The position numbers and the translations under genes are program-made. The notes beneath the pieces were generated by a model that saw only the letters and a program-made list of their open reading frames with translations, was not told the origin of the DNA and ran no database searches. From positions 2,433,001-2,497,000 of the forward strand of contig NZ_AP018694.1 in the NCBI RefSeq assembly GCF_009689585.1: 64,000 nucleotides of DNA, in the 5' to 3' direction. Numbering within the stretch: position 1 is the stretch's first letter; every line of letters begins with the position of its first letter. This DNA is from Aquipluma nitroreducens (GTDB lineage: Bacteria; Bacteroidota; Bacteroidia; Bacteroidales; Prolixibacteraceae). Of the stretch, positions 19,579-28,678 are shown one piece after another.

Positions 19579-20487
19579 TTACTTTGTCAAGTCCTGAAAT
19601 ACATTTTCGAGACTTTGCTGTTGTTCTTTCAACGAAAGCAAAATAAGCTGATTTTGAACTGCAAAATGAAAAAGTGAAGGTCGTAAATCGTTGCTGCCAT
19701 CTGATTCGGCGATGAATGTTGTTGAGTTAATTGCCTCAATTTTCCGAAGTCCTTGAATTTTTCGAATAGCTTCCAGATTGGGCGATTGATCGAATTCAAC
19801 GAATACCGTTTGTTTTTGCGCAAATTGCCCGCCTTTGAGTTGATCGATCGAACCGTCAGCCACAATGCTTCCTTTATTGATAATGATTACGCGGCTACAA
19901 ATGGCTTCAACTTCCTGCATAATGTGGGTTGAAAGCATAACCGTTTTGTTTGCGCTAATCGTTCGGATCAATTGCCTGATTTCTTCGAGCTGATTGGGAT
20001 CGAGCCCGGTAGTTGGTTCATCTAAAATAAGTACTGCGGGGTCGTGAATCAGTGCCTGCGCCAATCCAACGCGTTGACGATAGCCTTTCGAAAGTGCCCC
20101 AATTTTTTTATGCTGTTCGGTTTTGAGTCCGGTTAATTCAATCATCTTCAAAACCTGTTCTTTTTTATTCTGAAGCTGATAAAATCCTGCCACCATTTCA
20201 AGGTATTCTCTTACATATAAATCAGTGTAAAGCGGATTGTTTTCAGGCAAATATCCAATTTGTGAGCGGATAGCAACATTTTTTGTTTCAACGATTTGAC
20301 CATTAATGGTTACCATTCCTCCATCAGAAGAAAGATAACCGGTGATAATCTTCATCAAAGTCGATTTTCCGGCGCCATTTGGCCCTAAAAATCCGACTAA
20401 TTCGCCAGTTCCTATCTCAAATGAAACCTGATCAAGCGCTTTCTGGTTTCCGTAAAGCTTGCTTACCTGCTCTATTTTGATGGTCAT
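19579..20487 (-). CDS. gldA: ABC transporter ATP-binding protein, GldA-like
   Basis: This is the nucleotide-binding subunit of an ABC-2-type exporter. It has Walker A GPNGAGKST, the signature region LSKGYRQRVGLAQALIHDP, and Walker B LILDEPTTGLDP followed by the switch His (STHIMQEVE). The overall sequence resembles GldA, the gliding-associated ATPase of Bacteroidota, including the C-terminal extension ending in LENVFQDLTK. ATG 20487 (MTIKIEQVSKLYG) is preferred over an upstream TTG. No permease genes (gldF/gldG) adjoin, so the partner and the link to gliding are inferred from similarity only. Confidence 0.8.
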   Translation of the reverse strand: MTIKIEQVSKLYGNQKALDQVSFEIGTGELVGFLGPNGAGKSTLMKIITGYLSSDGGMVTINGQIVETKNVAIRSQIGYLPENNPLYTDLYVREYLEMVAGFYQLQNKKEQVLKMIELTGLKTEQHKKIGALSKGYRQRVGLAQALIHDPAVLILDEPTTGLDPNQLEEIRQLIRTISANKTVMLSTHIMQEVEAICSRVIIINKGSIVADGSIDQLKGGQFAQKQTVFVEFDQSPNLEAIRKIQGLRKIEAINSTTFIAESDGSNDLRPSLFHFAVQNQLILLSLKEQQQSLENVFQDLTK

Positions 20488-20642
20488 TTTATTCTGATTT
20501 TGGTCAGTCAAAAGTAAAGATTTCTATTGATTCCGAAATCTGCTTTTCGAAATGGGACTGCTCTGGATTATTTTTATTAGTTTCGTCACCTGACTCCATG
20601 TAAATAGGAGTCATTTACTTTTCATTTTTATTAACTTTAAAT

Positions 20643-20650
20643 TAACTTTG
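20643..20650 (+). promoter_or_regulatory. Candidate -7 promoter element of ispG
   Basis: TAACTTTG matches the Bacteroidota -7 consensus TAnnTTTG and lies 20 bp before the ispG ATG at 20671. The -33 element is not clear. Confidence 0.45.
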
Positions 20651-20670
20651 TCGCCCCCAATACATGGTAA

Positions 20671-22530
20671 ATGAAGGATCAGAACTTTAACTACATAGAG
20701 GATTTGACGAGGTATCAACGGCAGAAAACATCGTTGGTGCGGATAGGAGGAGTATTGCTTGGAGATCAAAATCCGATCCGGATTCAATCAATGACAGATA
20801 CCGATACGAGCGACACCGAAGCCACGGTTGAGCAAATCATTCGCATTATCAAAGCAGGAGCCGATATGGTTAGGGTTACCGTTCGGGGTGTTGCCGATGC
20901 CGAAAATCTTAAAAATATAAAGAGTGAACTAGTGGCCAGGGGATTTGAAAATCCATTGGTTGCTGACATTCATTTCAATCCTCATTTAGCCGAAATTGCT
21001 GCAAAATATGTATTCAAAGTCCGGATTAATCCTGGAAATTTCTACGACAAACGGGCCAAATTCGAGCACCATCTTTATACCAACGAAGAATATAAAACCG
21101 AGCTTCGGAAGATAGAAGAACAATTCGTTCCTTTTCTTCAAATGCTGAAAGATACCAATACCGCACTCCGGATTGGGGCAAATCAGGGATCATTGTCCGA
21201 TCGCATTATGAGCCGTTATGGAGATACTCCAGCCGGAATTGTTGAATCGGTCATGGAATTTCTACGCATTTGCCAGAATCAGGATTTTGCCAATGTGGTT
21301 ATTTCGATCAAATCGAGCAATACCCGCTCAATGGTTTATACTGTCCGTTTACTCAACTACAAGATGCGTCTCGAAGAAATGAGCTATCCACTTCACCTCG
21401 GGGTGACTGAAGCTGGCGAGGGTGAGGATGGGCGAATCAAATCAGCAGTTGGGATTGGTGCATTACTGGCCGACGGAATTGGCGATACCATTCGTGTTTC
21501 GTTAACCGAAGCTCCTGAAAATGAAATTTCAGTGGCCCGAAAGCTGATCAATCACATTGAAACATATCGAAATCATAAACCGATAAAAGCGCCGCTTTTT
21601 GCGCAGATTAATCCATTTGAATACGAAAGGCGTTCTGTCCGTCCGGTTTTGAAAATGGGAGACAAGAATTTGCCAGTTGTTATGGCCGATTTACGAGGCC
21701 GTACACTTTCCGAAATTCTGCCATTACGCGGCAAACAAATTCCGGAGTACTTCTTCAATAATCATGAAGTACTTGATTTGGAAGGGAATTCATATCCGGT
21801 ACTCACACTTGAAGAATATTTGTTTGGAGGTTCGCATTGGGGTCAAACCAAATTCATCCGGACCAACAAAGAGGAATTTGACCATTTCATGAATGAAAAT
21901 CCGGAGATAATCACCAAGCTGAAACAAACCCGGAAGACCATATTGATATTGGAAAGTTTAAGTCGGAATCCATTTGCCGATTTGCGTGCTTTTTTCATGA
22001 CACTGGAATCGCACATTTGGAAAGTTCCCGTGGTTATTTTCAGAAAATACAACGAGCGTTACCTCGAAAATCTTCAGATTAAAGCAGCTGCCGATTTGGG
22101 TGGTTTGTTGATTGATGGCTATGGCGACGGAATTTGCATTACCAACGAATCGGAACAAATCACATTTACCGATCTGAAAGACCTGAGTTTTTCTATTCTT
22201 CAGGCCAGCCGGATGCGATTGACCAAGACCGAATTTATTTCATGTCCGGGTTGTGGCCGAACTTTGTTCGATTTGCACGAAACAACCATCAAAATCAAGA
22301 CTCATTTTAATCATCTCGATCATTTAAAAATTGGGGTAATGGGTTGCGTGGTCAATGGTCCGGGCGAAATGGGCGATGTTGATTATGGATTTGTTGGCGC
22401 TGGCCCAGGAAATGTGAACCTGTATAAAGGGCAGGTACTTATAAAAAGACACATTCCTTTTGAGCAAGCGGTTGAAGAACTGGAAGCTATTATCCGCGAA
22501 AATGGAGATTGGAAAGACCGGGAAGCCTAA
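20671..22530 (+). CDS. ispG: 4-hydroxy-3-methylbut-2-enyl diphosphate synthase
   Basis: IspG (GcpE) converts methylerythritol cyclodiphosphate to HMBPP in the MEP isoprenoid pathway using a [4Fe-4S] cluster. The 619 residues are much longer than the ~370 of E. coli because a large domain is inserted between the TIM barrel (about 1-280) and the C-terminal Fe-S domain, the form found in Bacteroidota, Chlamydiae and plants. The cluster cysteines are visible in ISCPGCGRT and MGCVVNGPGE. The gene is intact and stands alone. Confidence 0.96.
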   Translation: MKDQNFNYIEDLTRYQRQKTSLVRIGGVLLGDQNPIRIQSMTDTDTSDTEATVEQIIRIIKAGADMVRVTVRGVADAENLKNIKSELVARGFENPLVADIHFNPHLAEIAAKYVFKVRINPGNFYDKRAKFEHHLYTNEEYKTELRKIEEQFVPFLQMLKDTNTALRIGANQGSLSDRIMSRYGDTPAGIVESVMEFLRICQNQDFANVVISIKSSNTRSMVYTVRLLNYKMRLEEMSYPLHLGVTEAGEGEDGRIKSAVGIGALLADGIGDTIRVSLTEAPENEISVARKLINHIETYRNHKPIKAPLFAQINPFEYERRSVRPVLKMGDKNLPVVMADLRGRTLSEILPLRGKQIPEYFFNNHEVLDLEGNSYPVLTLEEYLFGGSHWGQTKFIRTNKEEFDHFMNENPEIITKLKQTRKTILILESLSRNPFADLRAFFMTLESHIWKVPVVIFRKYNERYLENLQIKAAADLGGLLIDGYGDGICITNESEQITFTDLKDLSFSILQASRMRLTKTEFISCPGCGRTLFDLHETTIKIKTHFNHLDHLKIGVMGCVVNGPGEMGDVDYGFVGAGPGNVNLYKGQVLIKRHIPFEQAVEELEAIIRENGDWKDREA

Positions 22531-22617
22531 AAAAGCTGCCAGTCGCAGTTAGCAGTTACCGAGCTTGCTTTTCTGAAAACTGAACACTCTTCACCAACAG
22601 CACATAGGTTTCTATGC

Positions 22618-23931
22618 TCAGTTTTCCTTTATCAATGTTGAAATCGCATAAAGTGGAACAATTTCTATGTTTCCATCACGTCCAAAATTTTCGAGCGAGC
22701 AACGAATTCCCCGGATCAGGTTCTTTTCCTTCATGAACAGGCGCATGCTTTGCATTTTTCCGCTATAGCCCGACTTGATTTCGACAGGCACAATAGAATT
22801 GCCTTGACGGATGACATAATCGACCTCAGCATTGCTGCTTCTTTCCTGACGATGCCAATAGAACAATTGTGGTTTTTCTAAAAACGACGATGCCTTGATC
22901 AGTTCCAGTCCTGCATAAATTTCGGCCAGATTTCCCTTGTTCACCATGTCCATTTCTTCAACTACCAGATACTCGCGGATATTCAGCCCCAGAATATGTT
23001 GAAATATTCCGGTATCGTATAACAAAACCTTGAACTTCTTCGAATCGATTTGAGCGCCAAGCGGAAACCCATTGGCAGAAGTGTGATAAACCGGATAAGC
23101 CAGTCCGGCCTTTATTAGTAATTCGAGCGTTTCCTTTACCTGAGGTAGGCTTGCCTTTGCCATTACGTTCGAATACACAAACTTTGCCCCAGCCTGTTCA
23201 ACAATGCTGGCAAATACTTCGCGGATGCGGCTTTCAGGAACCCGCTTATGGTACTTCGAAAAATCATCACGAATCGATAAAGCCAAATCGCTCAACACAT
23301 TCAATGCATCGTACAAGCTCTTGTTTTCGGCTAGTTGCCGCACTACTTCGGGCATTCCTCCGGTTAACAGAAACTTCCGGAAGTATTCGGTCAGTTTCTC
23401 GTGAAACACAGGGTTTATTGGTTGGTCGGGAGAAGCATTCCTGATCATTTCAATATACTGATCCATTTGGTTGGCCATCAGGAACTCATTAAACGACATC
23501 GGGTACATGAACATTGACCGGATACGGCCAACGCCAAACGAAGGAAGTTCAGCTAAGGCAAATTCGAGCAGCGAACCTGCTGCAATTACATGCAAGCCCG
23601 GCTTATTCTCATAAAAGAACCTTAGCGCCGAAATCGCACGGGGACAAGCTTGAATTTCATCAAAAAACAAAAGTGTTTCGTTTTCAAGAATCGGCTTTCC
23701 GTAAAAGGCTGATAGTTCCTGACAGATGCGGTTTGGATCAAGATTTTGATTGAAAAACGGGCAAACATCAGAGTCAATCTCGAAGTTTACTTCAATATAA
23801 TTAGCAAAAGTCTTTCCAAGTTCTCTTACCGTAAAAGTCTTACCAACCTGACGGGCTCCACGCAACAAAAGAACCTTCCTTTCGGCTGATTCCTTCCAAT
23901 TGAGTAATTGATTAAAGATTATTCGCTTCAT
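22618..23931 (-). CDS. AAA_14/DUF4143-family ATPase
   Basis: This is an ATPase of the family with an N-terminal AAA_14 domain (Walker A GARQVGKTF; Walker B LLFFDEIQACPRA) and a C-terminal DUF4143 restriction-endonuclease-like fold (VDYVIRQGNSIVPVEIKSG). Such proteins are abundant in Bacteroidota and their physiological role is unresolved. ATG 23931 (MKRIIFNQLLNWK) is preferred over an in-frame TTG at 23955. Three phased repeats and a promoter-like element precede it, suggesting dedicated regulation. It probably forms a single-gene unit. Confidence 0.9.
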   Translation of the reverse strand: MKRIIFNQLLNWKESAERKVLLLRGARQVGKTFTVRELGKTFANYIEVNFEIDSDVCPFFNQNLDPNRICQELSAFYGKPILENETLLFFDEIQACPRAISALRFFYENKPGLHVIAAGSLLEFALAELPSFGVGRIRSMFMYPMSFNEFLMANQMDQYIEMIRNASPDQPINPVFHEKLTEYFRKFLLTGGMPEVVRQLAENKSLYDALNVLSDLALSIRDDFSKYHKRVPESRIREVFASIVEQAGAKFVYSNVMAKASLPQVKETLELLIKAGLAYPVYHTSANGFPLGAQIDSKKFKVLLYDTGIFQHILGLNIREYLVVEEMDMVNKGNLAEIYAGLELIKASSFLEKPQLFYWHRQERSSNAEVDYVIRQGNSIVPVEIKSGYSGKMQSMRLFMKEKNLIRGIRCSLENFGRDGNIEIVPLYAISTLIKEN

Positions 23932-23963
23932 TGCCTTTTTTTTATTGATTATCAACTTTATAG

Positions 23964-24046
23964 CAAAAAGTCAAGGCAAATATACATCAAAAACACCAAA
24001 AAGTCAAGGCAAATTTTAGGTATCAATCACAAAAAGTCGAGGCAAG
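23964..24046 (-). repeat. Three 17-bp repeats at exact 33-bp spacing upstream of the DUF4143 ATPase
   Basis: The core TTTGCCTTGACTTTTTG (minus strand) occurs at 23964-23980 and 23997-24013 identically, and at 24030-24046 with two differences. The period is exactly 33 bp and the 16-bp spacers are unrelated to each other. A -7-like TATATTTG (23977-23984) sits at the junction of the first copy and its spacer, with a TTGAC of the second copy about 20 nt upstream. The arrangement suggests an operator or promoter array. Confidence 0.8.
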
Positions 24047-24055
24047 TTGTTGCGA

Positions 24056-24679
24056 CTATAAATATTCCTGAAATATTTCTTCAACTTTTTGTCCGGGTTC
24101 AAGCCAAAATCCTTTGAGACCAGAGGTTATTGCACTTTCAACATTCAGGAAAGAGTCATCAATAAACAGTGATTCTTCAGGATTAATCCCCGAAAGTCGT
24201 ATGATTTCTTTAAAAGATTCAGACGATGGTTTCCGGTAGCCTATTTCATTGGAGTAGAAATCTTTATCGAAAAGTGTTGAAACTTCGAATCCGTGTTGTT
24301 TCCTGAAAATGGAATGAAATTTCTCAACATGGATGGCATTGGTATTGCTGAAAAGGTAGATATTGAAATCTTTCCGGAGATTTTTTACCAACTCAACCCT
24401 GATGCCCGGAAAATCGAGTAGCATGGCAGTCCAGGCGGCATCAATTTCATCATCGGAAACCTCTTTGGGAAGCAACTGCCGAACTCCGTTTCTGAATTCT
24501 TCAGGAGTGATTTTGCCCTGTTCCATCTGATAGAATATTTCATGGTCGTATGAAAGTCCTTTATCGCCAACCAATTGTTCCATTCCAAGCTTTCCGAAAG
24601 CATCAATTGTTTTTTTCGGATCAATATTAAGCAAGACACCGCCGAGGTCAAAAATTATATGCCTTATTCCATTCAACAT
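24056..24679 (-). CDS. HAD-superfamily hydrolase (subfamily IA)
   Basis: This cytoplasmic phosphatase-like protein has HAD motif I FDLGGVLLNID, motif II LFSNTNAIH, a Lys in IGYRKPSSESF and motif IV SLFIDDSFLNV. In this subfamily the first motif has G in place of the second Asp (DxG, YihX/epoxide-hydrolase-like branch), which often marks sugar-phosphate phosphatases. ATG 24679 (MLNGIRHIIF) is chosen over an upstream TTG. The gene ends just next to the ATPase repeats. Substrate unknown. Confidence 0.88.
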   Translation of the reverse strand: MLNGIRHIIFDLGGVLLNIDPKKTIDAFGKLGMEQLVGDKGLSYDHEIFYQMEQGKITPEEFRNGVRQLLPKEVSDDEIDAAWTAMLLDFPGIRVELVKNLRKDFNIYLFSNTNAIHVEKFHSIFRKQHGFEVSTLFDKDFYSNEIGYRKPSSESFKEIIRLSGINPEESLFIDDSFLNVESAITSGLKGFWLEPGQKVEEIFQEYL

Positions 24680-24725
24680 TTCCAGAACTTTCAAATTTCG
24701 AGTTCACAAAAGTCAGAAAAAAAAC

Positions 24726-24858
24726 CTCATCCCCAACCCTTCTCCCAAGGAGAAGGGGGCAGGTTCTGAAAATTAGGATTTGAATCAACAAAAGAGATGT
24801 AGTGTTCCTGATATGCAGAACCTAAAGCCCCCTCTTTCGGAGGGGGTTTGGGGGAGGC
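24726..24858. repeat. Pair of inverted GC-rich palindromic repeats
   Basis: Two small hairpins of related sequence lie in opposite orientation about 80 bp apart: CCCTTCTCC-CAA-GGAGAAGGG (24737-24757) and CCCCCTC-TTTCG-GAGGGGG (24828-24846). Each is followed or preceded by a CCTCnCCCCAA-type flank (24726-24736; 24847-24858 inverted). They resemble the dispersed intergenic palindromes seen in many Bacteroidota genomes and lie just upstream of mtnA. Confidence 0.6.
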
Positions 24859-24901
24859 TTTTTATCTCTTATCTTTGAGGAGGCAAACAATAGATATAAT
24901 C

Positions 24902-26002
24902 ATGGGAAACCCACAAACGATTTGGTATAACAAAGAGAAGAATTTAGTCGAAACCATTGATCAGCGATTCCTGCCATTTCAAAACCGGGTTGTTGAAATC
25001 GGATCTCTGGATGAGGCACGGTTTGCAATCACCGATATGATTGTGCGCGGTGCACCCTTGATTGGAGTTACCGCCGCTTATGGAATGTATTTGGCTGCCC
25101 GAAATTTTTCCGGTGATGACTTCTATTTAGAAATGCAACGAGCAGCCGATTGGTTAAAATCATCGAGGCCTACAGCCGTGAATCTGGCGTTTGCTGTCGA
25201 TGAGGCTCTTTCCGTGATTTCAGATCGAAATACAGTTTTAGAGAATACACAATTGCTCTTTGATTATGCTGAAAACCTAAAGGAACGTGAAATCGAATTC
25301 AGCAAAAACATTGGCATTCACGGATTGGAACTGATCAAAGCGATCAGTAAAAATAAAATCGGCGAACCGGTTCAAATTCTGACTCACTGCAATGCCGGAC
25401 GATTGGCCTGTGTGGAATTGGGAACCGCGACAGCACCGATTTATCTGGCTCATGAAGCTGGTATTCCGATTCATGTTTGGGTCGATGAAACGCGTCCGCG
25501 AAATCAGGGTGCCCGGTTAACTGCCTGGGAATTGGGCGAAGCGGGAATCCCACATACCGTTATTCCGGATAATGCCGGTGGACATTTGATGCAGCATCAA
25601 ATGGTTGATTTGGTAATCGTTGGCAGCGACCGCACCACCTTGAATGGAGATGTGGCCAACAAAATTGGAACTTACCTGAAAGCGCTGGCAGCAGCCGATA
25701 ATTGTGTGCCGTTTTACGCAGCGTTGCCTTCAACAACAATCGATTGGAATCTGAACGACGGGATCGCTGAGATCCCAATTGAACAGCGCGATGGTCGTGA
25801 AGTTTGGATGATGGAAGGAATGCTAAACAATGAAGTGCATGAATTCCGGATTCTACCTGAGAAAAGCCCGGTTGCCAATTACGGTTTCGATGTTACGCCT
25901 GCCCGGTTAGTTACTGGTTTAATTACAGAGCGAGGAGTCTGTAAAGCAACAAGAGAAGGCATCTTGGAACTTTTTCCGGAAAGGAGTTTGAAAAATGACT
26001 GA
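24902..26002 (+). CDS. mtnA: S-methyl-5-thioribose-1-phosphate isomerase
   Basis: MtnA isomerises methylthioribose-1-phosphate to methylthioribulose-1-phosphate in 5'-methylthioadenosine recycling. The sequence has the catalytic-Cys block THCNAGRLA and the Asp block GSDRTTLNGDVANKIGT, plus the N-terminal IVRGAPLIGVTAAYGM. I chose the ATG at 24902; an upstream TTG extension would run through the palindromic repeat. The next gene overlaps by 8 bp, indicating an operon with the aldolase and mtnP. Confidence 0.95.
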   Translation: MGNPQTIWYNKEKNLVETIDQRFLPFQNRVVEIGSLDEARFAITDMIVRGAPLIGVTAAYGMYLAARNFSGDDFYLEMQRAADWLKSSRPTAVNLAFAVDEALSVISDRNTVLENTQLLFDYAENLKEREIEFSKNIGIHGLELIKAISKNKIGEPVQILTHCNAGRLACVELGTATAPIYLAHEAGIPIHVWVDETRPRNQGARLTAWELGEAGIPHTVIPDNAGGHLMQHQMVDLVIVGSDRTTLNGDVANKIGTYLKALAAADNCVPFYAALPSTTIDWNLNDGIAEIPIEQRDGREVWMMEGMLNNEVHEFRILPEKSPVANYGFDVTPARLVTGLITERGVCKATREGILELFPERSLKND

Positions 26003-26603
26003 AGGATACATCAAGTTTCATTGTAATTGGGAGAATGAAGAAATTCATTTTCCGGAAGAATTGTTTTTATCGCTGGAAAAGGAGCGGTCGATACTGTATA
26101 AATTGGGATTGATCGGAATGTATCCGGATGGAATTGGGTTTGGAAATATTTCTGTTCGAACGAATGGAGGTTCTTTTCTAATTACCGGAAGTGCAACTGG
26201 CCAATTCCCCACGCTCAATCAATCACATTATTCAATGGTTTCTGAATCCAGTTTTGGGGATAATTCCATTACGTGCAAAGGCCTGACCAAAGCATCAGCT
26301 GAAAGTCTGACTCATGCTGCCATTTACAGAGCAATTCCTGAAGTTGGCGCTGTTGTTCATGTTCATTGTCTTTGGCTGTGGGAAAAGCTCCTGAATCATT
26401 ACCCAACAACTTCCGGAGAAATTGAGTACGGAACTCCGGAAATGGCTTTAGCAGTTCAATCTTTAGCAGCCGAAATGGGAATGAGTGACGAGAATATCAT
26501 CATCATGGGTGGTCACCGTGAAGGAATTCTGGCTTTCGGCAAAAATCTGAAAGAAGCTACAACTCAAATTATTGAAATTTATAATCGTTATCAAAATGAC
26601 TAA
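25995..26603 (+). CDS. Class II aldolase/adducin-family protein of the MTA salvage operon
   Basis: This 202-residue protein belongs to the zinc-dependent class II aldolase family. Candidate metal ligands are the HVH in AVVHVHCLW and the His in IIMGGHREGI. It is wedged between mtnA and mtnP with overlaps at both ends, so it should act on methylthioribulose-1-phosphate. It could be an MtnB-type dehydratase or an aldolase releasing dihydroxyacetone phosphate and methylthioacetaldehyde (DHAP-shunt type). The absence of mtnC, mtnD or mtnX nearby leans towards the latter, but that is inference. Confidence 0.85.
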   Translation: MTEGYIKFHCNWENEEIHFPEELFLSLEKERSILYKLGLIGMYPDGIGFGNISVRTNGGSFLITGSATGQFPTLNQSHYSMVSESSFGDNSITCKGLTKASAESLTHAAIYRAIPEVGAVVHVHCLWLWEKLLNHYPTTSGEIEYGTPEMALAVQSLAAEMGMSDENIIIMGGHREGILAFGKNLKEATTQIIEIYNRYQND

Positions 26604-27342
26604 AATTGCCATCATTGGCGGCTCCGGATTGGAAAATCCTGCTATCCTGAAAAATGCAACTGAGCTAAAAGTGGACACGCCATACGGATCGACAACATCC
26701 GATTTTAAATGTGGAGTAATTAACAGACAAGAAGTTGTGATTCTTTCCAGGCATGGACGCCAACATACGATTCCGCCAAGTCAGGTAAATAACCGGGCAA
26801 ATGTTTGGGCCATTCGCGAAATTGGTTGTACGCACATTGTGGCAACTACTGCCTGCGGAAGTTTACGACAGGAAATTGGTCGTGGCGATTTTGTGATACT
26901 CGATCAGTTTATTGATTTTACCCGGCATCGTGCGGTGACTTTCTTTGAATCGTTTGAGCCACGCGAAATGAAACATACGCCAATGGCCGATCCGTTCGAC
27001 AGTTATCTCAGGTCAAAAATCATTCAAACGGCAAAGGAATTAAACATGAAGATTTTTGAAAAAGGAACTGTAATTACCATTGAAGGACCACGATTCTCGA
27101 CACGTGCCGAATCGAATATGTTTCGGTTGTGGGGAGCTGACGTAATCAATATGTCGACTGCTCCTGAAGCAATTTTAGCCAATGAGCTTGGAATACCATA
27201 TGCCGCTATCGCCATGAGTACTGATTACGACTGCTGGAAAACCGATGAGGCTCCGGTAACCTGGGGCGATGTTTTGAAGGTTTTCAATGAAAATATAAGT
27301 CATGTAATTGAATTACTGATTCATACGATCGGTAAGATATAA
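26596..27342 (+). CDS. mtnP: S-methyl-5'-thioadenosine phosphorylase
   Basis: MtnP splits methylthioadenosine with phosphate into adenine and methylthioribose-1-phosphate, the substrate for MtnA. The N-terminus IAIIGGSGL, the phosphate-binding RHGRQH, the VITIEGPRFSTRAES block and the substrate loop MSTDYDCWK are diagnostic of MTA phosphorylases rather than generic purine phosphorylases. ATG 26596 overlaps the preceding stop by 8 bp, so translation is probably coupled. It completes the set mtnA-aldolase-mtnP. Confidence 0.95.
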   Translation: MTKIAIIGGSGLENPAILKNATELKVDTPYGSTTSDFKCGVINRQEVVILSRHGRQHTIPPSQVNNRANVWAIREIGCTHIVATTACGSLRQEIGRGDFVILDQFIDFTRHRAVTFFESFEPREMKHTPMADPFDSYLRSKIIQTAKELNMKIFEKGTVITIEGPRFSTRAESNMFRLWGADVINMSTAPEAILANELGIPYAAIAMSTDYDCWKTDEAPVTWGDVLKVFNENISHVIELLIHTIGKI

Positions 27343-27631
27343 AGAGATATTTTCAGGATAAAAAATCTTACTTTTTGATGTTTAAATTGCGATCTGGATA
27401 TTGTTTGGCACATGTTTTGTAAAACTGAAACACATAAGTTGTCTCAAAGCCATGAACAATTTTATTAAGTAGATCGGTCAATTGTAAGGTTAAAAGAGAA
27501 AAGGTTAGGTAATGTACTGAAAAATAGTTGGTGATTTTTAGAATAATAATTTGTAAACTCCCGCCATTAATCTGAAGAGGAAACAGGCTCTGGTGGAGAT
27601 CAACTTGTCAGCAATAAGATTAATGCATTTA

Positions 27632-27676
27632 CAGTAATACAAGGGCAGTCAGTTTGGCTGCCTTTTTGTATTACTG
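27632..27676. terminator. Palindromic terminator downstream of the IS transposase
   Basis: Nested inverted repeats CAGTAATACAA/TTGTATTACTG and GGCAG/CTGCC form a long stem around the sequence TCAGTTTGG. It starts 24 bp past the transposase stop on the minus strand and lies inside the IS ends. Confidence 0.7.
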
Positions 27677-27699
27677 GGATGCTACATGGCTAAAAAAAC

Positions 27700-28675
27700 T
27701 CATTTTTCGTTTGTAAAATAGATGTACCATTTGATGAAGTTGATCCGATGTTTTACCGTTAATCCACGATGGATATCCAGGTGATTTTTCAGATGACTGA
27801 AATAGCCTTCTATCCCATTTGTGGTCTTTGGAATAGCAGGGTTTGACAGGTAATGAAACATGTTTGGCAAAGCCCGTTTGATGGTTATATAAGAACGCCT
27901 GAGTAGTTTATGGGTATACCAATACCTCCCGGTTTCTGTATTATAGGTTCGTTCATTCAGGTAATCTTTGTGAAATTCATGCCAACTTAGAAATTCTCTG
28001 GTCCAGTAAATACGGTCATTTTCAGTTTCGATTTTAAGAATCTGTAGCACCAATCTGCGTAACTGTTGTCCTGCTGGGTGCCTGGGATAACGGGTCAGCC
28101 ATATCAGGCACATGCGTTGAATATGAACCAGGCAACGCTGCACAATGGCATCAGGAACTGACTTCCGGATGGCTTTCAGAGCACTTTTATGACCATCGCT
28201 TGTGATACTTTCAATCTGTATCCCCAGCTTGAGCAAATTAGCAAGATCTTCCCTGATCTCTTCATAATGCTCCCCATCAGTAAAACGCAATAACTGAGTA
28301 TAGCCGTCATAGTCGTCCTGATAACATACCACACAAAACTTTGCAAAATAGGTAGCATCTATTCGAAAATGAACACCCTCTCGCTTGATTATTTTTATCC
28401 GAGGGGCTTGCTCTAATAACTGGTAGAATGTCCGTTGAAGTGTATCCCTGCACAAACCGCTGTCTCTGCTTAATGTCTGATATGTCTGACGTTCCAGAAC
28501 CCATTTCCGAAACCAAACGAACCTGTTTTGGACACGCTGCTCTGGTCGATTATCGGTTAGAAAAATATCACACCTTTTGCACTTAAAACGTTGTTTCCCG
28601 TTTTGTTTTCCCCAACGAATTACATCAGTATAACCACATGCCCAACAGCGTTTTTTTTGATTTTTTCATAAACAT
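27700..28675 (-). CDS. IS256-group transposase, zinc-binding variant, with a frame problem at an A8 tract
   Basis: This DDE transposase resembles the IS1249-like branch of IS256. An N-terminal zinc ribbon (CWACGY ... FKCKRC) precedes the catalytic domain with candidate residues in RIDATYF, ITSDGHKSAL and TTNGIEGYFS, and the family block IVQRCLVHIQR. The main frame is open from 28665 to 27700 but has no ATG, GTG or TTG before the zinc ribbon. Two ATGs (28675, 28669) lie in another frame and join the main frame only if the run of eight A residues (28651-28658) is read as seven, or by an equivalent shift. Either slippage makes the enzyme or the gene is dead. Confidence 0.8.
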
Positions 28676-28678
28676 AAA

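Noticed and set aside
23964-24046. Possible mini-CRISPR array (three repeats with unique spacers)
   Set aside because: Repeats are 17 bp and spacers 16 bp, well below CRISPR sizes. There are no cas genes, and the repeats overlap promoter-like elements of the adjacent ATPase.
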